Shown: positions 45,054-56,616 of the stretch, one piece after another
Layout: the number at the start of each line of letters is the position of its first letter
Numbering within the stretch: the first letter of the stretch is position 1
DNA from: Bipolaris cookei
Lineage: Eukaryota > Ascomycota > Dothideomycetes > Pleosporales > Pleosporaceae
Direction of reading: 5' to 3'
Assembly (NCBI GenBank): GCA_002286855.1
Contig: NRSV01000010.1
Span: 62,001 to 126,000 of the forward strand
DNA length: 64,000 bases
The notes under the pieces: model-generated
The model's database searches: none
Seen by the model: only the letters and a program-made list of their open reading frames with translations
Told to the model about the DNA's origin: nothing
Translations under genes and position numbers: made by a program

Positions 45054-46966
45054 CTAGATTTCAAAAACGCCGCCCATGCCCACTCGTACATCGACGAGAT
45101 CGGGTCGCCAGCCCTTGAATTGCACGAGGCCTCTTTTGACTTCTCGCACGCGCTCCAGTCGGTTCTTGGCTTCTTCCTCTTGTGCCCGTCTGAATGCATC
45201 TTCATCAATCTCAAACTCGTCCAGGCTGCCCAGACTCTCTTGTCGAGGCTTGGGCGTGTTCGCTGCGTCGCTTCGGCGGTGTGCGGGGGTTTGGCCGGTG
45301 AATGCTGAGATGCCGGACTGGATGACGTCCTGGAAAGATGAATGGGTGCGGTTGGGTGGAGGTTGGCGAGATGGTGCTCCAGAGAGGTCAATGTCGTCAA
45401 AGTTGTTGGGGTCCGCTTGGTCGTCAATCGATGGTTGCATGTCACGGCGACGGTTGCGCCATACGCCGCGGCGAAGCTCAAAGTTATCTTCCTCGAGTTC
45501 ACGGACTTTGGCGAGGAGGCGGTCACGTTCCTCGTCCAAAAGCTCTTGGACGCTAGAGTCTTCGATGGAGCCAAGATCTGCTTTTCTGCGGCGCTGCTCT
45601 GCTTCTCGAAGACGCGCATTCTCGTTGCTGAGACCCGTTATGCGGGTTCTTAACTCGGCGGCTTCACGCTCAATCTTCTTGTGTTCTTGTAGGCGTGCCT
45701 GGTTTCGTGTGTCGTTGTCACGATGTAGCTGTGTCAGAGTCTCAATCTTCTTCTCCAACAACTCAGCGCGTGAGACCGAGTCTGATGCCTTGCGGTTAGC
45801 AGTGCCCAGCTCAGCCTCTAGTTGCGCAATACGAGTCTGCGCAGAATCGCGGTCCGATCCATCCTTTTCTGCCTGATCACCGGCCTTATCCAAGCTCGCC
45901 TTCAACTCCTGTAGTTCCGTCTTTGTCGAACTAGCCTCCTGCTCTGCCTTCTCCACTGCGCTTTCAAGACTTGTAATCTTCGATTGGAGCTCATTGTTCT
46001 TATTTGTTTGTTCTGACAATTGCCTGTTGAGATTTGAAATCTCAAGTTCAAGCGACTCGATAGTTGCAGACTTGGAAGCAACTTGTGCATTCAGGTCGTC
46101 AATCGATGCGCTTTGGCTTGGAGATGCAGTTGCTGTACGGCGTGTGGATTTGTTGCTTTGTGATTGTGCTTGAGAAAGCTGTCTCTTAAGCGACTCGACT
46201 TCTGTTCTCTGCATGACAGGTCAGGATTGCCCTCAGAAGAATTGTAAACACCATGAGCACTTACCAGTGCGTCAACCTCCTTGCCCTTCTCAACTGCAAG
46301 GGCAGCATCGCCTCTACTCTCTCGAAGTTCCTCTAGTTCCTCTTCGCCTTTCTTCCACCTTCTCTCATTCTCCTCAACTTCATTTGCTAGTCTTTTATTT
46401 TCCTTCTCTAGCTCTTCAATCTTCTGTGCTTGTTCCCGGTAAACCTCACTCGTGACCCCAACCCCAGGCGACAAAGGCCCAGCAGCTCCTGAGCGATAGA
46501 ATGATTCTGACCGTTGTCGCGACTCGATAGCGACTGAAGGCTTGCGACCGTGCGGCTGCTTGGGTAATTCTGAGGGCTCCTCGTCCTCTTCCTCGTCCTC
46601 GGCTGGAGGCGGAGGTACGCTGGTAGCCTCTACAGGTTCCGGTGCGACTTGCTCAGTCTTTTCTTCAGGCTTCTCTTCGGTATTTGCGGCTTCGGTCGAT
46701 GCTTCGGCTTCGGCTTCGGCAGGAGTTTCAGTCTTGTCCTCCTTCTTCTTTCCGCCTTTCTTCGCTTTCTGCTTCTTCAATTGTTCATACTAGTAGCAAA
46801 TAATCAGTTTCTGACATTTAACATAGTAGCAATACTAGTGTATCTACTGCATGGAGTAGCCAAGAAGCACTACCTCTCAAAAGCACCAAATTCACATAAG
46901 AGAAATACCTACGCGCTTCTTGGCCGCGGCCATCTTCTCGGCCTTTTCCTTCTCTTCGTCCGCCAT
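45054..46966 (-). CDS. Long coiled-coil protein, golgin-like
   Basis: Exons on the minus strand: 46966-46913, 46789-46265 and 46208-45054, phase-0 joins, 577 residues. The short first exon encodes MADEEKEKAEKMAAAKKR; a GTAGGT donor and CTACTAG acceptor follow. Residues 20-105 are Lys/Glu/Pro-rich and disordered. Heptad coiled coil dominates about 120-470 (KIEELEKENKRLANEVEENE, IESLELEISNLNRQLSEQ, RLLAKVRELEEDNFEL). The C-terminal part has a conserved-looking end, FEIDEDAFRRAQEEEAKNRL and GLVQFKGWRPDLVDVRVG. Similar fungal proteins are named M-protein-repeat or golgin-like; a Golgi tether role is only a guess. There is no membrane segment and no clear GRIP domain. Confidence 0.85.
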
Positions 46967-49900
46967 TCTTACAGCGACTATAATTATTTGGTAAAGTGGT
47001 CAGTAAGTGGTCGCGAAGCTCGATAACTGAATGTGGGGGAGCTTGTGTCTTCAAGACCCCGATGATGCCAACTTGCGCCGCAAGATCACGCTAGTCCATA
47101 TATGGGATAGCTAGATCGTCTACACTATCCTGGGTAGCGAACATTACAACGTCTGCGTGGACATGTACATTCAATGAATACTAACTCAATATCCTCTGTA
47201 ACATTGGAAGGCTTGGTATTAGTTACACTTTGAAATTCTCAACATAATATTTGGCAATTGTTGTCGAACGACAAGTTGCTATTCGTAGTCATAATCGCAG
47301 CATGTATTGCATGCTATTTACCCAAGTTATTTTACGTGATTATGGTCGAATAGCTCGTTGCCCATAAATAAAAGGTATCCTCAGAACTTAAAGTGTGGAT
47401 AGTTTGTTGTGTAGTCCCATGCCAACGAGCAGCAAATAATCTATACTGAGTGACGATACTCCATCCCCTACCGATTGTGAGTTTGACCTTCGTTCTTCTA
47501 ATGAAAAATTAGTCCATCACTAATCAGCGTTTTTCGTAATCATCTGGCATGTTCGCTATACAGTTCCATCGGTTGTTACGATGGCGACAAAGCTCTGGTC
47601 TAGAAATTATGTTTTTTATAAACTAGGTCTCTCCCGTATGTCTACGTGACACTGAAAAGTCACGCGTTTGGCAAGAAATTGATGACCAAGGATACAAGTA
47701 AGACCCAGTTTCAATAGTCGCGCCTTTTTATGGGTATAAGACTTCAAACTTTAGACAAGGGGGTATACCAGAAATACTAAACATAACATCATTTCCAAGC
47801 ATTTGCATGTAACTGGTCAGACAGTAGAGGCCATGAATGATTATCAGTCATCTAATCCCCTCGTATCTTTTTCTGGTTCATGCAAGTGTTTTTTCTTTCA
47901 CATGTTGATGCATCGAAGTACCAGTATCCTAGAGCCTCGTATCCAGCACGTTATCAAACCTACCATTGTTTGACTAATCCGTCCCAAAGATCGATTGGTG
48001 AAACACTCCCATCATTCACGGCAAAAGTCATCGTATATCTTTTGGTATTAGCTTCATGGCCAGCACAAGTCACTCCGCGTACATGCAATACACACGTGTT
48101 GCTGACCAACTGGGCTTACAATGGCCCCGCGAGTGCCAGCTGAGATAGAACAGTCGGTTGTTACACAATTGCATTAGCGCCTTCCAGCACCAAGCTATAG
48201 ACGCCGCTACATCCGAAAAGTGCCGCTACTTTCCTCGCTTAGTTAGGTGCATCAGCTTGCCACGGCAGTTATCATCTCTCCTACAGAGGTTGGTGGCGTT
48301 TCCGCTGAGAGCCGAGAACCGCGGCGCGCGAGCACGCACTGCCTCTGATCCGGCGCCCATAGTGGAAATTTACGTAGTCTGGCTATGAGCTGATTCTTAT
48401 CGATAGCAATAGAGTTTTGCTGGGTCACAGGGCTGCTGGCTGGTCGCTGATCCTCAGTCACGATGGTGATGAGATGGCTTGATGGGTGCCAGACGGTTTG
48501 GTCGCCATTGGATACACTTGACGAGTGCTGTGGCATGACAAGTCTATGTAGGTACGTAGTCTTTTACTTACTGACCCAGTGATTCATGTGAGTTATCAGC
48601 GATTTCTGCATCGAATAAGCTTGTTTCTCTCCTGTGCAAGTTTAGCAAGACTGCACCTTCACCAAGAAAACGCATTAGGTGTAAGTGGCCTTCACCATGC
48701 GTTCGTAGCGTCTGTTTGATTACTCCAAGCCAGGCATTCGTTGCGCATCCAAAAGCGCCTATGGCCCTCATGGCTGGACACTTTTGTCTATCGAAGGGTT
48801 GGTCTCTCCTTGGGTCTGTCGATCATTGGCCTTGAATCGAGGATTGGTAGAAAGGATCCGATGACCAACCGCGACCGCGCCGCTTTGTGATACGCGGATT
48901 GCGGTTTGCACATCGCTCATCATTAAAGGTTGAAGCAATGGAAGCATTATTGCAGTTCTCGTGATACGATATTAAGTAAGCAGAGTCCATTGACAGATCT
49001 GGCAAGTATCTCTCGGCACAACATATGAGGTCTAGTCATGAAAGCTGATTGATGGCTGGAGCGTCGTGGGCTTCACGTTCCAGGTCGTCGCCAAGTAACT
49101 CAAAGGAGAAGTAGCAGGATGCGACGGACGCTCCGGTGTGTGATGGCGCTCTGTGGCGTCACCTAGTTAACTGGCAGCCCGTAACTCGGATAACGTGGAA
49201 CCCCAGAGTAAGAGCACGTCTGGTGATGATTTCGCGAGCCGCGTGACCAACACTAAGAACTTGAGTTGTCGCAGTACATTCAATATTTGCCCTATTGAAG
49301 CGAGTAAATTAGCAGATGTCTCAACACAAGTGCCAACATTATGCTCGGCATGTTTGATCGAAAATTTGTAGAAACAGCTGCTTGTGCCTTTGGTCTAGGA
49401 ACAAGCCATCAGCAAAAACAGTTAGGCACTATCGTCGATCCACAAGTCCAGGTACTGAAGCTATTCTTTTTCTATCTTGGCGAGTCTGGAGCTGGCGAGA
49501 CAAGACGCATACAGCCATGGTTTCAGAAGCGGTGCCTGGGTGTGGGGTAGGCGCCTCTGGTTCGTCCGGAGAAAAGGTGGCCTAGACCTTGGAGTAGGTG
49601 AGCAGCATGTTGGAGCGAGCACATGGCGACGAACCATGGTCGATAATGCGCTGGCAGAATATCTCACTGGCTCCGAACTTGGGGAGGTAGTTTTTGTTGG
49701 GATGAAGCGTGGTTGGCTATCCGCAACTTGAGTATGCGGCTCTGCGGGTCTCGACAGCGCACTTCCTAGGTGGTGAATGGTTGGAGAGTGAATGAGTGTA
49801 CGTATTGGTGTGTTCATGGCGCGGATTGGTAGAGCAAATTACCAGGCCCACCTAGCAGCGCAATCTCCCAAAATTCGCTCATAGCACCCACATTGTTGCC

Positions 49901-51326
49901 ACGTCAAGCCGGCGCCGAGTCCTGGAGCCATGACAACGAAGAAGACGACGACGCGGACGACAGTGACGATGATGATGGTAAAGAAGAAAACAAGGCAACA
50001 AAAACAAAAATCGCCGTGCTCGGATCCAAGGCTTGTCCGTGATGTGGATAAACCATGGTCAGGTGGTCTGGGTGCAAGTAAGTAAGGCGCAGCCTGTGGC
50101 TACGTGCCTGCTATTGGCCAGAGTTATCGAATTGTTCGTGGCGCATCCCCTATTCGGCAATAGGGAAAAATAGAAGCCGGAAATTGGCAATCTCGTCCGT
50201 CATCAAAACACACATGAAACGAGATTCGTAATTTGTGCAATCGTGTGCCTTAGAACCTTGCTGGTAATACATCATACGTCAAGTATTACCAGCTTTCGCC
50301 GACAGGGCCGTCTACCTACCGACATCTCGTTCCTTGGTCGGACATTCAGTAGGGGTAATGTTTTGCCCCTGAGTAAGGGTTGGCGAATGTGCATCATGAA
50401 GGTCATAACATATGTATACGTACGTACATACATAGACTGCTCAGGTACAGATGTGCAATATTGACAGTCATCAGCGGAAGATTTGAGATGCAGGTGGACG
50501 GGAGCTCGGCAATTGTAGACCAAACAGTTGCCGCGGAGGGATTTGCGACATGTGGAGAAGCCCAGTGGCGGTGCAGTACCAATAAGTATGTACTCGCATG
50601 CGTATGCGTATGTCTGAGCTTTGCAAAAGGACACGGTAAGTCCTGAAGGTGTCGATAGCCTGTCCCGCAGCGACATGCTGCTTGGCAGCCTCATTCGCAA
50701 TTAGAGTAATAGTTATGGCATTCGCCGCGCACAATTTTTCTGCTCTCTTCACCGCTGGTCATAGCAGGAAAAAAACACACTGACGCTACGTAGATTTTGC
50801 TGGCGCAGATCCATGGACGCGATGGAAGCTATAAGGGACGCCGTTGCGGGCATTCCGCTCCACAGATCGTATTGCCAGCGCCAGACGGAACAGTGCATAT
50901 AGGTTTGGCTACGGCGCTCATTTGAGCGGCCGCCTTTTCGGGCCAGCACTAGAAGCCGCTCATACCGAGCATGCTTGGCAAGACATGTTTTTTCCAAGAT
51001 GGTGACACCAACGACAGGTGGATCGTGAGAAATGAAGATGGACAAATTTTGCAGAACCTGTTTTCCAGCCCATGACAGGTGTATAGGCATGTCGAGAATA
51101 GATAGACCCTGGAGATCATTCAGATGATGCAGAGAGCGGGAGACATGGTAGTCCATGTTCATGACGTCGGAGCCAATAAACCAAATAGGAGCATGGTCCT
51201 GGTGCGAGACCGAACCCGTCCTGCAAGCACACACATTTGGAGCGCGCGCATGGCAGCGCATAGGCATTGGCGTGCAAAGAGTATGTATATAAACAGAAGC
51301 AGCCAGGACTTGAATTGGGTTGCGTG

Positions 51327-51327
<1 letters not shown>
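46967..51327. other. Long gene-poor stretch
   Basis: About 4.4 kb without a supported gene. 46967-48100 is A/T-rich; the remainder is mixed. A GAA/GAC/GAT-rich patch at about 49926-49995 can be read as an acidic peptide (NEEDDDADDSDDDDGKEEN) but has no ATG-led frame or splice support. A 172-codon minus frame (50749-51267) shows no known domain. No tRNA or rRNA was recognised. Confidence 0.5.

Positions 51328-51364
<37 letters not shown>
51328..51364. repeat. (TG)n microsatellite
   Basis: An uninterrupted TG/GT dinucleotide run of about 37 bases. A shorter, interrupted GT-rich patch recurs near 51690-51712. Confidence 0.97.
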
Positions 51365-51366
<2 letters not shown>

Positions 51367-53090
51367 ATGCAGGTGTGTGCGCGACGAAATGCGTGCTGCA
51401 ATTGCGCATGCAGGGCCATGCTAGCCTTGACCGCCTTGTCCTGACCCTGACTTTCTAGACGGCCGAGCAAATTTTGCAGCCATTGGGGAAGAAAAAAAAT
51501 AAGATGGTAGAGGCGGAAACTAGTAGGCAACATTTCATGAACACCAGGCTGTGGTGCCCGGCCATTGAGACGGCTCAAGACACGGGTGCTTGTCCGGCTT
51601 GATGCGTTGCCAAGATGCAGCGCAGGCGATATCAGCAATGTAGTGAGGATCAATGTGCACAGCATTGCCGCATCAAGGGTGTACTCTATGTAATGTGTGT
51701 GTATGTGTGTGTGCTCCTTTATCTTTGCATACGCACCCCACCAAATTGGTCAGAAACGGGTCCGCAACAGGACTGAGTCGGGATGCTTCCTCGGCCTGGA
51801 GAGAAGTGGTGAAGTGCAGCGTGTCGTCGTGTTCAGGGAGGTTGGATCCTCGTGGGATGACGGACCAGCAACCAGCCTCGCGGAGACAGGCGGAGGGTGA
51901 GGTGAGATGATAAACAAAACAATGCTTGCTTCTTGGTGCTGTCATCTCATCCCACTTCTCCGCATTTCGTCTACGACGACTATTTATGGGTGGCGAGCAC
52001 AGGCGATGGTCGTGGATGCAAGGGGGATAGCGAGATGGCGAGGCGTCAGTGCCCCTGGCTAGTGTGGGCATCAAACGAGCGTAGTCTGTCCGAGCTGCAT
52101 ATCGAATCCGTGCTTGACTATCCATCCCAGGCAGAGAGCAGCCCCCCACTGCGAACGGGTAGGATGAAACAGGCCGTGTCCATCTTCATGTCTCGAGGCG
52201 GGCAGCGAAGGGAGAGCATTGCTCGGGAAACCGGGAAGGGCCAGCGTGGCAGGGCAGGGCGGAGCGTCACAACGTTGGACGTGGAGGTGACAGCGGTAAA
52301 ACGGGCATGGCTTGGCTGTGATTTGGCTGCTAGCCGCGCTGTCCGACTGCTAGCAGCGGGGCGATGAGGAGAGAGGTGGCAAGGTGAGGGCTTGCGACAT
52401 GCAGCCAAGACGGTGAAGGAGATGAAGACCAGGCAGAGACAGGACCATGTTTCGCACGCACCGGAGCAGCGGTCAGACGTTGAGGGAGCCGCATGCGACT
52501 GCTGCAACAGCAACGACAAGAGGAGTGGTTCGGCAGGCGAGCCAGTGCCAATGCCAATTAATGCCCGTTCCTGGCGGTATAGCAGGCCAGCCGGCCATCC
52601 AGTCAAGTGATGCAGCAGCCAAACCACCACGACGAAGCTAGGCCAGCCCCAAAGCCGCTCTAGCCAGCTCTGGGCTGGCATTGGCTCGCCGAGACGAACT
52701 GCTCCCTCGACGGCTTGCCTGGCTTGCTGGCCGTGATGTGCGCCTGAGGGGGCCTGTGACGAGCACGGGGAGGCATGGGGGGATGTTCAGGCACAAGCAC
52801 CAGCACAGACAGACAGCGAGCATCGTGTCGTGCACAAAGAGGGCGATGCGTCCACATCTACGTCGATACACATGTAGGTATGTACAGTACTATATAACAC
52901 CAAAGTACATGTGTGGATGCGTGGGATGATGAAGCACCACCACCAAGTATTACCACCACCCCGCGCCGCATCGAGTCGTGAGCGACTAGGGTGGGTGTGC
53001 AAGGGCAAGTGCGTGCATGCAATGGGTGGGTGGTGTGCCAGGGGAAAAAGCAAGCGGGCGTGGTGGGCAGCGGGCTGGCTGGCTGGCTGG
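51365..53090. other. Gene-poor stretch, GC-rich and low-complexity
   Basis: No supported gene. Overlapping frames on both strands of similar length (for example 52118-52681 minus) reflect GC-rich low-complexity DNA; none shows a domain. A GGCT run lies at about 53073-53090. Confidence 0.45.
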
Positions 53091-53147
53091 CAGGAAAAGG
53101 CAGGACAGGCAGGAAAAGGCAGGACAGGCAGGAAAAGGCAGGACAGG
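53091..53147. repeat. 19-bp minisatellite, three perfect copies
   Basis: The unit CAGGAAAAGGCAGGACAGG is present three times head to tail without mismatch, preceded by a GGCT run and followed by a partial CAGGC. Confidence 0.95.
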
Positions 53148-53204
53148 CAGGCAAGCCAGCGCGAAATGAGGAGACGGAGACGAGAGACGAGCAGGTGGCA
53201 TGGG

Positions 53205-53232
53205 ATCCCTGATCCCTGATCCCTAATCCCTG
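53205..53232. repeat. ATCCCTR heptamer, four tandem copies
   Basis: Four consecutive 7-base units ATCCCTG/ATCCCTA. Superficially similar to telomeric CCCTAA but with a different period. Confidence 0.9.
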
Positions 53233-53916
53233 TCACCCTGCGCACGGCCGTCTGCCTGCGCTGCACTAGGCAGGAACCACCGACAAAAGAGATGGGTTGC
53301 CCAGGTGCCCGTCTCTCGCCCACTCCGCCTATTCATCGTCAACACCTCTCCTCCCCCGCCATCCTCGCCGCACCCCCCGAACTCTCTCCCCCTCTGGAGC
53401 CCATTGTCGCTACTCACCCTCCCCGAGGCGACTCTAGGCATCTGTCCGCTCCTTTTCTCTTGCTCGTCGTTCCTTAATTCTTCTTCTTGGGTGTACAGGC
53501 TTCACTCGGTCCACCAACCAGACTTGCTCTCAACACCGCTCACACCATACGCCATCTTGTACGCACCCGCCCTCGCACCCATCGTCCTCGCGTCACGTTG
53601 CACATTGCCCTGCAATCTGCTTGCTGCCCATGCTGATCCTCTCGCGTCAGTAGTAATCGCGCCCGCTCTTGTACCTCGAGAGCGCTTGTTTCGTCTCACG
53701 CCCATTGTGCCCGCGCCTGTAGCACCTCTGTCTCTCTCGTCGCCCAACCACGCTGCGTCCTGCTGCATCCCCCAACCTGTCTTCGCATCCCGCGCCCCCA
53801 GTCTCACCTGCAGACCAACCACCATCCTGCGTGTCCGTTGGCGACACCTGCTCTAGTTTTGTCCAGCCTCATCATCACACCTCTCTGCGCCACCAAGGCC
53901 AGCTAATCGCCTCGCC
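53233..53916. other. Pyrimidine-rich leader upstream of the proline-rich protein gene
   Basis: Strongly C/T-rich on the plus strand with few purine runs, typical of fungal promoters and long 5' leaders. The 183-codon frame at 53305-53856 is judged a by-product of this composition. Confidence 0.55.
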
Positions 53917-56616
53917 ATGGCTCAAACAGCGATGCCGCGACACCGCGCTACACAGTCGCAATCTGGCATTGGCGCGCCCCTGTACCAGCGTCGACATCAA
54001 TCAAATGCCGGGCCCATTGAGCTTATTCCTAACCCAGAGTTCTCGTTTCCCATGCGAGACCCAGACGCCGTCTCCTCAACTCCCGCGCCAGCAAACTCAC
54101 GACCAATGTCACTACAAGCCTATCCATCCGGCCGTAGAGGGTCGATGCCACACCACAGGCAAAAATCAATCAATGCCTTGCCAGACTTTTCCTTCAATCC
54201 TGCTGGAACACCAAAGCCCGCCAAAGAGCCCTCACCACCAGTGTCACCCAATACTCTGGGTGTGCCAGTATCGCCCTCGAAGCCGTCTCACGGACACAAA
54301 CGGGGAGGAAGCGAATTCATTGGTGGTGACATCCGGCCTGGAGGCACCGCATTGAAAAGCAGCAGCCCTACCAAGGGCGAGGACGTTCTTCCTGTGCCAA
54401 GCTCGACACTACGCCCAGGTCCTCCACCAGGCCGACGTGGACACGCTCACCGTCGTTCAGGCGCCGTTTCCTCTCATGACTTGACCTCGATTATGAGCCC
54501 TCCTGTAGCAGCACCAGCTGGCAGCGCACCCAACACACCCTCTGAAAGCAACCCATTCGCACCCGGTCACAAGTTTAACAGGTCTATTTCTCAACCCTCG
54601 CTGCGCGACCACAGGTCTGACGACGATCCGGCGCGGCCACCGTCCAGAGCACGAGTGACGTTCTCTGATAGAATCGAGACTATCCGTCCGCTTTCGACCA
54701 TTTCCTCCGAGACAGAGACATCTCTGTCTACTCTCCGTGGACACTCTGCAGCAAACAGTCTTTCATCAATTGTTAGCGGCAACGCTCCGGCACCTCCTCG
54801 AGCAGCACGCCCCTCGCTGAACACGGTTCAGGACGAAGATCGGCCCAGCACGGCGGGCATGGTACTGGACAAGTTCATCAGCGGCAAACTAAACGGCGAG
54901 GTTCTTGAGCGCAAACGACCCGTCTCAGCAGTCTCACTAACGCCACCTGCTCCTCCCACTCCCACTCCCACTCCCAAAGCACAGGCCAAACGACGAAGTC
55001 TCTTCCATCACAAGGATACGCGACAAGCAGACAGCTCGTTTCCGACTCTTCCTACCAGCGCATCTGACCCTGCTCTCTCCAAGTCTTTCGACGTAGCCCT
55101 CCCCTCACCCATGTCTGAGAATGACGAGTCTACAAAAGACTCTGGAAAACCCAAATCCGCCTCCCGCAAGGGCAACCACAAACCCCGTAAAGTCAAGTCT
55201 TGGGCAAACTCAATCATTACTCGAAAGGGAAAACACGGCAAAAAATCAAAAGCACGCTCCCCGACGCCACCACCCAATGCTATTGTTGATGGTGACGAGT
55301 CGGATGAGTCAGAGGAAATTGACTTTGAGCCCAACTTTGATGACGATACGACTGTTACAATCGTATCCCCTAGTGAAACCCCTGTGGCTCAAATAACGGT
55401 AGATACCAGCTACGCGTCCTGGCAACCTCGTCCACTGCAACGCGTCGACTCTGACATTATGAGCCCGGTTATCGACCTGGATGCCGCGCTTGGACCCTTC
55501 AACACTCCCAACGGCTCTAGCCCCCGCATGAACCAGCGTGGATTTTCAGCGCATAGACGAGCCATGCACAGTGCCAATGGCATTGCGCCTTCGCATCGAA
55601 GGACAGAAAGTGCCCCGGAATTAGTGCCCTTTGAGAACCGATCATCTATCATTGCGAATACTTCGCCCATGGCTGATGTCTTTGAAGAAGAGGAGCCTGA
55701 AGACGAATTGACCATCCCCGCAATGGCGACCAAGACAAGGCCAGCTACTGCAGACCCTTCAGAGCTCAAGATTTCGGTGGTGGAAGCCGATTCGAAGCAA
55801 GAAGGGCCTGGGATCAACTGGACCTTCAAGGACGGACTTGGTCTTAACAGGAGGCCAAAAGCGCACAAAGTTGACTCATCAGAGCCATTGTCTCCTCGAG
55901 CAACATCACCTGTTGGTGACTGCAGCGAGGATAATGATCCATCACCGCAGGAGTCTGAACCTGTCCAAGTCGTAGAAGACTACGAGGAGCCCCGAACATC
56001 ATCCCTCACGCATTCTTCCGATTCCACTGTTACCGCTCAAACAACCGAAGATACACCCAAGCAACGTCAGCCTGTCATGAACTTGACACTTCCTCTTCAC
56101 CAGCAGAGTATGATGACCCCCGATACGATCGCGTCGTCTTTTTCATCGCCAGACTATCGGTCCAGCCAAATTTTCGATACTGAGCGTAGAGGTACCGCAA
56201 CCTCTTCAATGACCGATTACCCTGTCATGCCATCTCCTCGCTTTGGCGAACCCGGCCCAGAAGTTCGCATTTCTACCGAGGTGCCGTCTTTGACATCTTC
56301 GCGGTCAACGATGACTAGTGCGATGCAGGGCGGTTTTCCACTCGTTAGCCCGCATCGATTCGGTGAACGCACGTCGTCTCTGTCGTCTGATCCCAGTGAG
56401 ATGGAGTCTCGGCGTTGTAAGCGTTCCAGCATTGCGAGTCTATCTCGTTTGATGGGCACTTCGTCCTCGAACAGCGAGCGCAGTAAGCTTTCGATTGAGC
56501 AGCGCCCGCAATCAGAGCATCGCGAGCCTTCTCGAGAAAAGAAGAAGAAGAATATCGGCAGCAGACTGAGAAAGTTCTTCCAGTACACCAGGGAACCTTC
56601 TCCATCCAAATCCTGA
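53917..56616 (+). CDS. Large disordered Pro/Ser-rich protein ('cell wall proline-rich' type)
   Basis: A single exon of 899 residues; ATG 53917 lies in a good context (CGCCATGGC). Almost entirely disordered: Ser/Pro/Thr-rich with many SP/TP and RxxS sites (RRGSMPHH, SRARVTFSDRI, HRRTESAPEL), suggesting a heavily phosphorylated regulator. Basic patches (NHKPRKVKSWANSIITRKGK) alternate with acidic ones (DESDESEEIDFEPNFDDD). The C-terminus is a short basic, amphipathic motif, KKKKNIGSRLRKFFQYTREP. No signal peptide or transmembrane segment is seen, so the traditional 'cell wall' name used for similar fungal proteins is doubtful; a cytosolic or cortex protein is more likely. The gene is preceded by about 7 kb without other genes. 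Confidence 0.85.
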   Translation: MAQTAMPRHRATQSQSGIGAPLYQRRHQSNAGPIELIPNPEFSFPMRDPDAVSSTPAPANSRPMSLQAYPSGRRGSMPHHRQKSINALPDFSFNPAGTPKPAKEPSPPVSPNTLGVPVSPSKPSHGHKRGGSEFIGGDIRPGGTALKSSSPTKGEDVLPVPSSTLRPGPPPGRRGHAHRRSGAVSSHDLTSIMSPPVAAPAGSAPNTPSESNPFAPGHKFNRSISQPSLRDHRSDDDPARPPSRARVTFSDRIETIRPLSTISSETETSLSTLRGHSAANSLSSIVSGNAPAPPRAARPSLNTVQDEDRPSTAGMVLDKFISGKLNGEVLERKRPVSAVSLTPPAPPTPTPTPKAQAKRRSLFHHKDTRQADSSFPTLPTSASDPALSKSFDVALPSPMSENDESTKDSGKPKSASRKGNHKPRKVKSWANSIITRKGKHGKKSKARSPTPPPNAIVDGDESDESEEIDFEPNFDDDTTVTIVSPSETPVAQITVDTSYASWQPRPLQRVDSDIMSPVIDLDAALGPFNTPNGSSPRMNQRGFSAHRRAMHSANGIAPSHRRTESAPELVPFENRSSIIANTSPMADVFEEEEPEDELTIPAMATKTRPATADPSELKISVVEADSKQEGPGINWTFKDGLGLNRRPKAHKVDSSEPLSPRATSPVGDCSEDNDPSPQESEPVQVVEDYEEPRTSSLTHSSDSTVTAQTTEDTPKQRQPVMNLTLPLHQQSMMTPDTIASSFSSPDYRSSQIFDTERRGTATSSMTDYPVMPSPRFGEPGPEVRISTEVPSLTSSRSTMTSAMQGGFPLVSPHRFGERTSSLSSDPSEMESRRCKRSSIASLSRLMGTSSSNSERSKLSIEQRPQSEHREPSREKKKKNIGSRLRKFFQYTREPSPSKS

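Noticed and set aside
50749..51267. 172-codon minus frame
   Set aside because: No domain, no promoter-like leader and no splice continuation were found. Left as unclassified within the gene-poor stretch.
51159..51665. 168-codon minus frame beginning with a signal-peptide-like stretch
   Set aside because: It runs through the TG microsatellite as a Thr-His repeat, and nothing after the hydrophobic start looks conserved. Judged a chance frame.
53205..53232. Interstitial telomere repeat
   Set aside because: The period is seven bases and the unit is ATCCCTG, not the fungal CCCTAA hexamer; only one unit contains CCCTA.
53305..53856. 183-codon plus frame just before the proline-rich protein gene
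   Set aside because: It results from pyrimidine-rich leader DNA (Pro/Leu/Ser codons), ends before 53917 in another frame, and has no recognisable domain.
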